Origin: Spirochaetales bacterium
Lineage (GTDB): Bacteria > Spirochaetota > Spirochaetia > Treponematales > UBA12059
Assembly: GCA_004525355.1 (NCBI GenBank)
Contig: SPCK01000027.1
Coordinates: forward strand, 1-12,672
Reading direction: 5' to 3'
DNA: 12,672 nt
Part shown: positions 8,609 through 12,672 of the stretch, piece by piece
Position numbering within the stretch: the stretch's first letter is position 1
How the letters are laid out: every line of letters starts with the position of its first letter
The notes under the pieces: model-generated
Seen by the model: only the letters and a program-made list of their open reading frames with translations
Database searches by the model: none
What the model was told of the DNA's origin: nothing
Program-made: the position numbers and the translations under genes

Positions 8609-8953
8609 CTAGGGAAAGAGAAAAGCGGAAAAATTCCAAAACGCCGCCATCTGCTTGAATTGGTCGCCGTGCGATCTTCAATGCTTGATCGGTACTATCC
8701 TTTTCAATCCGTATCATAGCCCTGTTAGGAAAATTGCGGACAATCTCGTCGAGCTTGATATCGGGATTGTCCATCCAGTCCTGGTCGCATAGAGCATCAG
8801 GGACGAGTAACACCTTGCGGTTCTTGATAACCGTTTCCCATTACAGTCCGGCACATCGAGAATCCTGGCCATACTATTGAGGATGTTCTGCAAATTCGCT
8901 TTTATCTCTTCTGGAATTTCCATATACACATGGGTATTATCCATCATCGCCAT
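8609..8953 (-). pseudogene. Small gene of unknown function with two apparent compensating frameshifts
   Basis: The ATG at 8953 has GAGGGG six bases upstream. The first 38 codons read as normal protein (MEIPEEIKANLQNILNSM, ARILDVPDCNG). Near 8832-8840 (GGGAAACGG on the minus strand) this frame turns into Ser/Arg-rich sequence and stops at 8714. The next frame continues protein-like, with codon choice like the neighbours: TVIKNRKVLLVPDALCDQDW, MDNPDIKLDEIVRNFPNRAM, IRIEKDSTDQALKIA. Near 8672 a second shift back to the original frame would give HGDQFKQMAAFWNFSAFLFP and a TAG at 8611-8609, 26 bases before nfeD. The intact product would be about 114 residues, with no recognised family, signal or membrane segment. 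The middle shifted frame also runs uninterrupted into nfeD. True decay and assembly indels cannot be told apart here. Confidence 0.5.
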
Positions 8954-9103
8954 GAATTTCCCCTCAATACCCGTTCCATTCAGCGTTGAAACCCAAAACC
9001 CGCTGGTACAAGTCTACAACTTGGGTAAAGATTTCAAATTGCAGACCTTTCCAGGGCTAGAGCAAGCGTTTCGGACTTGGCAGGCGCGCGAGGGACCGCG
9101 CCA

Positions 9104-9114
9104 GGGACAGAGCT
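9104..9114 (+). repeat. Intergenic copy of the GGGACAGAGCT element
   Basis: This is an exact copy of the 11-mer paired at 919-929 and 981-991. It is followed by GAGAATTTTCC, so it shares the AT-rich trailing stretch of the other intergenic copies. It lies 37 bases downstream of the radical SAM gene's stop. Just left of it is a GC-rich hairpin, GGCGCG (9083-9088) with CGCGCC (9097-9102) and an eight-base loop, which may belong to the same element or be incidental. Confidence 0.6.
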
Positions 9115-9150
9115 GAGAATTTTCCAACAAGCATGAACTCCCAGGTCATA

Positions 9151-10137
9151 TCATTTCTCTATCGTTTCTGGAGGCAATCCAGTCGTACACAGGTAATCGC
9201 AGAAAAAGCAGATATCCGCAGTCTTGCCCGGGAAGCGGATACCCGAGGCTTCCATACGTTCGCGCAGGGTGCCCAAGCCGGTTTCATAGCGGGCGCGCAC
9301 GTGTTCACTGCCTGCGGCATTCGCCATCAGCACATCCCAAGAATCCGAGATTGACCCGACGATCAGCTGGGGACTCTCGTTGGCGAACCCGCAGCACACC
9401 GCTACTGATCCATCGGGATGCACATAGAAAACGTTTCCCGGCCCCTCGCAGAAATCGTCCCGGAACCAGCGGGGCGATTCCCACACGCCCTCAGCGACAG
9501 ACGACGATCGGGGCGAGCGTATCACGGGGATGACGAGACCCGAGCCATCGTCGGGGTCCGCCTCAGTCCGCTCGGCATACGTATCGTCCAGGATCCGGAC
9601 CGGTTCTCCGTCGTCCCCGCGTTCCAGTCTACCGCCTAAAGCAGCGGCCACTGCGTCGAGCCCGCGGAGAAAGTCACTGTCGTCCGGCGATCGCACCGAC
9701 AGCAGTTCGACAACGTCTTTTCGCCCCCAGACGTCGAACACCGTCGCCAAGAAAACAGCGGCGCGTTTTGGTGATTGCCCGTGGTACGCGTCATAACTCA
9801 AGCCGATCATGCCGTCAAACCCGGCATCGCGTACCGAGTCCAGCGTCGAGCGCAACCCGGTCTCGTCGGACCACCAATCACCGTTGGTCATCAGCCGGTC
9901 GAAATATAAGCCCCGTTCCATTGTCGCCCCGGATAGGGCAACGAGGAAATCCGGCCGCAGGAACGGTTCGCCTCCGGAAAACCCCACCCGCTGGATGCCG
10001 CCGGCCTCGCATGAGTCCAGGAAGGCGATAGCGTCGGAGGACGACAACTCATCCGGCCCGCGACGCACCCGGCAATGGGCACAGGTGAGATTACAGCGCC
10101 CGGTGGGTGCGAATATAATTTCATCGGGTTGAAACAT
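9151..10137 (-). CDS. Radical SAM protein with SPASM-like C-terminal cysteines
   Basis: Radical SAM enzymes use a 4Fe-4S cluster to cleave S-adenosylmethionine and start radical chemistry. The ATG at 10137 begins a 328-residue protein. The cluster motif is C15-x3-C19-x2-C22 (GRCNLTCAHC), and the SAM-binding GGEP is at 55-58 (FSGGEPFLRPDF). The C-terminus carries six further cysteines, C230, C248, C249, C310, C313 and C317 (CEGPGNVFYVHPDGSVAVCC and CFFCDYLC). This is the layout of a SPASM/twitch domain holding one or two auxiliary clusters. Such enzymes often modify peptides or proteins, but no precursor peptide is seen nearby and the substrate is unknown. The ribosome site is weak, the nearest GGGA being 14 bases upstream. 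The gene diverges from a small outer-membrane protein gene across a spacer with a perfect inverted repeat. Confidence 0.88.
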   Translation of the reverse strand: MFQPDEIIFAPTGRCNLTCAHCRVRRGPDELSSSDAIAFLDSCEAGGIQRVGFSGGEPFLRPDFLVALSGATMERGLYFDRLMTNGDWWSDETGLRSTLDSVRDAGFDGMIGLSYDAYHGQSPKRAAVFLATVFDVWGRKDVVELLSVRSPDDSDFLRGLDAVAAALGGRLERGDDGEPVRILDDTYAERTEADPDDGSGLVIPVIRSPRSSSVAEGVWESPRWFRDDFCEGPGNVFYVHPDGSVAVCCGFANESPQLIVGSISDSWDVLMANAAGSEHVRARYETGLGTLRERMEASGIRFPGKTADICFFCDYLCTTGLPPETIEK

Positions 10138-10168
10138 AGTGTTTAGATTATTCCCGAAACGCGAATAT

Positions 10169-10197
10169 GCTCAAGGTGCCTGCAAGCCACCTTGAGC
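10169..10197. promoter_or_regulatory. Perfect 10-bp inverted repeat between divergent genes
   Basis: GCTCAAGGTG (10169-10178) and CACCTTGAGC (10188-10197) are exact reverse complements separated by nine bases. The site lies 31 bases upstream of the radical SAM start and about 100 bases before the outer-membrane protein start. There is no U-tract on either side, so it is a poor terminator. A regulator operator or a leader hairpin for one of the divergent genes is possible. Confidence 0.5.
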
Positions 10198-10240
10198 CCC
10201 GACCCAGGACGGTGGCGGAGACGCCAATCACGCCTCGATC

Positions 10241-10269
10241 TAGACCGATGGCGCTACTGCCGATACTAT
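10241..10269 (+). promoter_or_regulatory. Weak candidate promoter for the small outer-membrane protein
   Basis: TAGACC (10241-10246, four of six matches to -35) is followed by 17 bases and TACTAT (10264-10269, four of six matches to -10). Transcription would start about 25 bases before the ATG at 10301. The spacing is right but both boxes are degenerate. Confidence 0.3.
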
Positions 10270-10300
10270 AGAAAGGGAATCGATACTCCGGAGGCATGAT

Positions 10301-10789
10301 ATGAGAAAATTCTTACTGGCCGGGGTAATCCTGGCTACAGCCCTCGGGATTCCAGCCCGCGCGCAGGCCACCACATACAGCGTCTCGCTCGGTGCCAACT
10401 TTTTCGAGTACTCGGCGGTAGCGCTGGAAACGAGCGTCAGTATCGTGGTTCCACTCAATGACGACCTGTCCATTGAAGGAAAGGCTGCCTACGCAGTCCA
10501 ACCGGTACCCGACGATCCCTTTATGGCCATTCCCGTGCAGGCCGGCGTCCGCTTCTCGTTCGGCTATGATCCGCTGACCTTCCTGTGCTCGATAGGAATC
10601 GAACCAATATTCGTCCTTTCACCCGCCGCGTTCAGGCTCGGCCCCTACTTTGGCGTCGAAGCGTCGCTTCGCGTTCACCCCTTCCTCGAGGTATTCGCGG
10701 GAGCGGAACAGAATCTGCTTTTCGGGGGACCCAATTACGTTTCGACGGGTTCCAGGATGCAAGCTGGCTTCAGATTTTCCTTGAAGTAG
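10301..10789 (+). CDS. Small outer-membrane beta-barrel protein
   Basis: The ATG at 10301 has GGAGG (10290-10294) six bases upstream. The 162-residue product begins with a signal peptide (MRKFLLAGVILATALGIPARA, cleavage near residue 21-23). The mature part is a series of short amphipathic strands: TYSVSLGANFFEYS, ALETSVSIVVPL, DLSIEGKAAYAV, AIPVQAGVRFSFGY, FLCSIGIEPIFVLS, FRLGPYFGVEASLRV, PFLEVFAGAEQNLLFG, and a final MQAGFRFSLK. That is about eight strands, as in small OmpA/OmpX-like or OmpW-like barrels, with a final strand rich in Phe. No family-specific motif is recognised and the function is unknown. It is divergent from the radical SAM gene; whether the two are functionally linked cannot be told. 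No terminator hairpin is seen after it. Confidence 0.8.
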   Translation: MRKFLLAGVILATALGIPARAQATTYSVSLGANFFEYSAVALETSVSIVVPLNDDLSIEGKAAYAVQPVPDDPFMAIPVQAGVRFSFGYDPLTFLCSIGIEPIFVLSPAAFRLGPYFGVEASLRVHPFLEVFAGAEQNLLFGGPNYVSTGSRMQAGFRFSLK

Positions 10790-11010
10790 CGCCATTCAAG
10801 CCATCAGCCACCACCTTCCAAACCTTCGTGTTGCTTTCCATAAACCAACGCTCAATCCAGGCAATAAGCAATTATTCCGATCGCTGAGGGCGGCCCGGCC
10901 CAAGGGCAAGAAACTGAGTCTTCACTGTATGCTGGCTCGACGTACGGGATCGGGACTGGACAGAGCGGAGAAACAGGGAGGCTCACGCGTCCGGTTTCGT
11001 TGCATGAGGT

Positions 11011-11039
11011 TTCATGGCATGCTAAGATTACACTATAAT
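11011..11039 (+). promoter_or_regulatory. Promoter for the LapA-domain gene
   Basis: A perfect -10 box TATAAT (11034-11039) lies 38 bases before the ATG. With 17-base spacing the -35 position reads TTCATG (11011-11016), only three of six consensus bases, so activity would rely on the -10 or on an activator. Transcription would begin near 11046, giving a leader of about 32 bases. Confidence 0.5.
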
Positions 11040-11077
11040 AGAACTTGACCCCAAGGCATCCTGCAAGGAGTGCGCCC

Positions 11078-11434
11078 ATGAAAATTCTCTATCTGGTCTT
11101 GATTCTCATCGTGGCCATTTTCGCCGTCATGTTCGCCGCGCAGAACAGCGCCCAGATCGCCATTACCTTCTTCTCGTGGTCGACTTCCGGTTCCCTCTCG
11201 CTCGTGCTGATACTGACCTTCAGTATCGGTATCTTCCTCGGTGTGCTGATCATGGCGCCATCCGTGTTCAAGCGATCGTTCCAATATTCCGGTCTCAAGC
11301 GCCGGTTCAAACGGCTGGAGAAGGAAAAGATCGTCTTGAACGACAAGGTTAACGAGAACAAGGAAAATTGCGCCGAGGCCGCGCCGACCGCCGAACCGGT
11401 AAAGAACAAGCCCGACAAAAAACCGAAGGAATAA
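11078..11434 (+). CDS. LapA-domain (DUF1049) inner-membrane protein
   Basis: The start is the ATG at 11078, with AAGGAG (11065-11070) seven bases upstream; an in-frame upstream start at 11045 lacks this and would add a non-hydrophobic leader. The 118-residue product has two membrane segments, at about 3-21 (ILYLVLILIVAIFAVMFAA) and 38-60 (SLSLVLILTFSIGIFLGVLI). Between them is the family's short hallmark turn, AQNSAQIAITFFSW, matching the LapA pattern of a Gln-Asn after helix one and a hydrophobic F-W strand. A charged helix follows (GLKRRFKRLEKEKIVLN), then a Lys/Pro/Glu-rich tail. In Escherichia coli LapA works with LapB in lipopolysaccharide assembly control, but no lapB neighbour is visible here, so only the domain is assigned and not the role. 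The gene stands alone behind its own promoter. Confidence 0.82.
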   Translation: MKILYLVLILIVAIFAVMFAAQNSAQIAITFFSWSTSGSLSLVLILTFSIGIFLGVLIMAPSVFKRSFQYSGLKRRFKRLEKEKIVLNDKVNENKENCAEAAPTAEPVKNKPDKKPKE

Positions 11435-11458
11435 TAGTCCATACTGTCTCGGCAGCCA

Positions 11459-11689
11459 AGCTCTCCTGCTGCCCACGCTCTCGAGGCCCACTGTCCGTTC
11501 ATCAAACGGAATAGCTTGCCGTGTCGGTACCTTAAGTAACTTTTGGCCATCGGCCGCGTTTTCTGGGCCATCTACTTGGTTGCGGTCGGCATCAGCGCGG
11601 TAGCTGGCCTCGTTTACAAACCGCGGGCATGGTGCGCCTTCTGTCCGATGGGTACGCTTCAGGACACGCTAGCCACCGCCAAAGCATGA
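11459..11689 (+). pseudogene. Remnant of a membrane 4Fe-4S binding protein
   Basis: From 11540 to the TGA at 11687-11689 one frame reads a membrane helix followed by an iron-sulfur motif: RVFWAIYLVAVGISAVAGLV, then YKPRAWCAFCPMGTLQDTL. The C-x2-C-P-x-G pattern with a preceding aromatic and a following Asp is typical of the polyferredoxin-like membrane proteins related to NapH, CcoG and YccM. Only one motif is present, where family members usually have several helices and two or more motifs. Just upstream, a TAA (11537-11539) interrupts the same frame. Before it lies a stretch ending AHALEAHCPFIKRNSLP, which may be an older part of the gene, though this is weak. The only start after the stop is a TTG at 11543 with no ribosome site. 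I read it as a decayed or truncated gene; a 48-residue functional peptide is less likely. Confidence 0.5.
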
Positions 11690-11708
11690 ACCCTGCGCGT
11701 CAAGCGGC

Positions 11709-12417
11709 TCACCCCTGATCGGCCTTGAAGAACCATTGCAGTACAGACTCGGCTCTGTCCCCGTAGCGATCCCGGAATTCAAGCAGCCATCCGGTCGTCG
11801 TGCATGAGGTTGCCGCAAGCAGCCGGGCCGCCGCGTCCAGGCCTGAAATGATTGCCTTTTCGGATACCGAGACCAAGTTTTTCACGCTATAAGCAATCGC
11901 TGCGATGGCGAGGGCATAGGCGTTGAGGACCAGCAAGATAAGGTTTTCTATGGAAAAGGCCGGACCAAGTTCGAGGAAGCCCGTGCTATCGTCATATTTG
12001 GCGAACCAGGGCGTAAAGGCGATGGATCATTATCGGGATGAGGGCCAACATAAGATAGGAGGAGGGGAAGCTGGAGAAAATGAGCACAAGTGCACCCCGG
12101 CCGATCCTGTCGGAGATATTGATCCCGAGATAGAAAAGGAGGAGACTCTGCAAAACTGAAAACTCGAGGCAGGCGCAGATTGCGGGAAAGCAGGCAAGCA
12201 CGCGGCTCTTGAGGCGACGATTGACCAAATAGAGCACCAGTAGGGATGCGGCGCCGATTATAAGAGTCGCAGCAAGGTAGGCAGCCAGGAGATGTTTCAC
12301 CCTCCCACTGTAATCGATCAGATTAGCTCCCGTAAACCGGATATCGAGGCTTGGTTTGATTGATCGAGTCAACCGCCATTGAGCACGGTTCTTGTCATCA
12401 TCACACAGAGGCGCCAT
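11709..12417 (-). pseudogene. Four-TM membrane protein of unknown family, frameshifted
   Basis: Two minus-strand frames join into one hydrophobic protein. The first, from ATG 12417, reads LDIRFTGANLIDYSGRVKHL, then three membrane segments (HLLAAYLAATLIIGAASLLV; FPAICACLEFSVLQSLLLFY; SYLMLALIPIMI), and ends HRLYALVRQI with a TGA at 11994-11992. The second frame, open across the same place, continues FAKYDDSTGFLELGPAFSIE, a fourth segment (NLILLVLNAYALAIAAIAYS) and a soluble tail to the stop at 11709. Removing one G near 12003-12010 (CCTGGTTCG) fuses them into about 235 residues. The start is uncertain: the ATG has a weak ribosome site, a GTG near 12301 is possible, and the frame stays open back into the neighbouring gene. 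No family is recognised. A near copy of GGGGACAGAGC lies in the tail (11751-11762). Confidence 0.5.
11751..11762 (-). repeat. Near copy of the GGGACAGAGCT element
   Basis: On the minus strand this reads GGGGACAGAGCC, ten of eleven bases of the dispersed element plus an extra leading G. It lies inside the tail of the frameshifted membrane protein and encodes GDRAES in frame. It lacks the AT-rich trailing stretch of the intergenic copies, so it may be a chance match. Confidence 0.3.
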
Positions 12418-12465
12418 GATAATGGTATTCTCGTTGGTATCGTCGCCAGCAAACAGGAGTAGCCA

Positions 12466-12672
12466 ATGGCCCTTACCCTTCTTCCCCTCACGGGTGACAC
12501 GTACGTCATTCCTTCCGCATCGAACGTCGGGCTTTGGGTTTCAGACGGGCGAGCGACGCTCATCGACTCCGGCAATGACGAAGACGCTGGCAGGCAGATC
12601 CTGAAGCTGATCACGGAGCGCGGTTGGACACTTGATCTCATCGTCAACACGCACTCAAATGCCGACCACATC
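12466..12672 (+). CDS. Metallo-beta-lactamase-fold hydrolase (N-terminal part)
   Basis: The ATG at 12466 has AGGAG (12455-12459) six bases upstream. The 69 residues present match the start of the metallo-beta-lactamase fold: a beta-sandwich opening (LPLTGDTYVIPSASNVGLWV), the first-strand motif TLIDSGNDEDAGRQI, and the metal-site motif NTHSNADHI at the very end. In this motif the usual second His of HxHxDH is Asn (THSNADH), a variant I recognise from a common family of uncharacterised hydrolases, so the family is not in doubt. The substrate is. The gene runs off the right edge, so the remaining metal ligands cannot be checked. It is divergent from the frameshifted membrane protein, with little room for promoters between them. 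Confidence 0.85.
   Translation, partial: MALTLLPLTGDTYVIPSASNVGLWVSDGRATLIDSGNDEDAGRQILKLITERGWTLDLIVNTHSNADHI

Noticed and set aside
9083..9102. GC-rich hairpin GGCGCG/CGCGCC as terminator of the radical SAM gene
   Set aside because: The stem is only six base pairs and no U-tract follows on the minus strand; it may be incidental or part of the repeat.
10958..10966. GGACAGAGC as a further copy of the dispersed element
   Set aside because: Only nine bases match and the flanks do not resemble the other copies; a match this short may be chance.
11089..11571. Minus-strand frame of 160 codons opposite the LapA gene
   Set aside because: The plus frame shows LapA family features and a ribosome site; the minus frame has neither.
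12392..12423. TTGTCA and GATAAT as promoter of the hydrolase
   Set aside because: Both boxes match five of six bases, but the spacer is 20 bases, too long for a normal sigma70 promoter.
12369..12671. Minus-strand frame of 100 codons opposite the hydrolase start
   Set aside because: It overlaps the recognised metallo-beta-lactamase N-terminus in antisense and has no family features.

Overview
The window looks like the chromosome of a moderately GC-rich, didermic bacterium. Two predicted outer-membrane beta-barrel proteins with signal peptides, an NfeD/flotillin (FloA) pair, a GAF-PAS class III cyclase and a membrane-tethered HEAT-repeat protein would all fit a free-living or environmental spirochaete (Spirochaetota). 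That assignment is inference: there is no rRNA or phylogenetic marker, and a deltaproteobacterial-type genome is not excluded.

Layout, left to right. (1) 1-749, minus strand: a GTG-started exported protein with a TolB/CsgG-like N-terminal domain and the start of a beta-barrel, driven by a very good promoter (TTGACA-N17-TATAGT, 831-859) and cut off by the window edge. (2) 750-1164: a divergent spacer containing an inverted pair of an 11-base element, GGGACAGAGCT. (3) 1165-5393, plus strand: a two-gene operon with a 4-base ATGA overlap, encoding a GAF-PAS-class III adenylate cyclase and an 861-residue membrane-anchored HEAT-repeat protein. It ends at a hairpin shared with the convergent operon. 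(4) 5438-8953, minus strand, read right to left: a small frameshifted gene, full-length NfeD (protease, membrane and OB domains), FloA, and a small single-TM protein with a C-terminal SEILG motif. NfeD and FloA are established partners in membrane-microdomain organisation. (5) 9151-10137, minus strand: a radical SAM protein with SPASM-like extra cysteines, divergent from (6) 10301-10789, plus strand, a small outer-membrane beta-barrel. The spacer between them carries a perfect 10-bp inverted repeat. (7) 11078-11434, plus strand: a LapA-domain inner-membrane protein behind a TATAAT box. (8) 11459-12417: decaying sequence, with a fragment of a membrane 4Fe-4S protein (plus) and a frameshifted four-TM protein (minus). 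(9) From 12466, plus strand: the N-terminus of a metallo-beta-lactamase-fold hydrolase, cut off by the right edge.

Two themes deserve attention. The element GGGACAGAGCT occurs four times exactly, plus a near copy, both between and inside genes, like a REP-type dispersed repeat. Three gene disruptions fall in the right-hand third of the window, indicating either local gene decay or indel errors in the assembly. No tRNA, rRNA, CRISPR array, insertion sequence, transposase gene or phage gene is visible.
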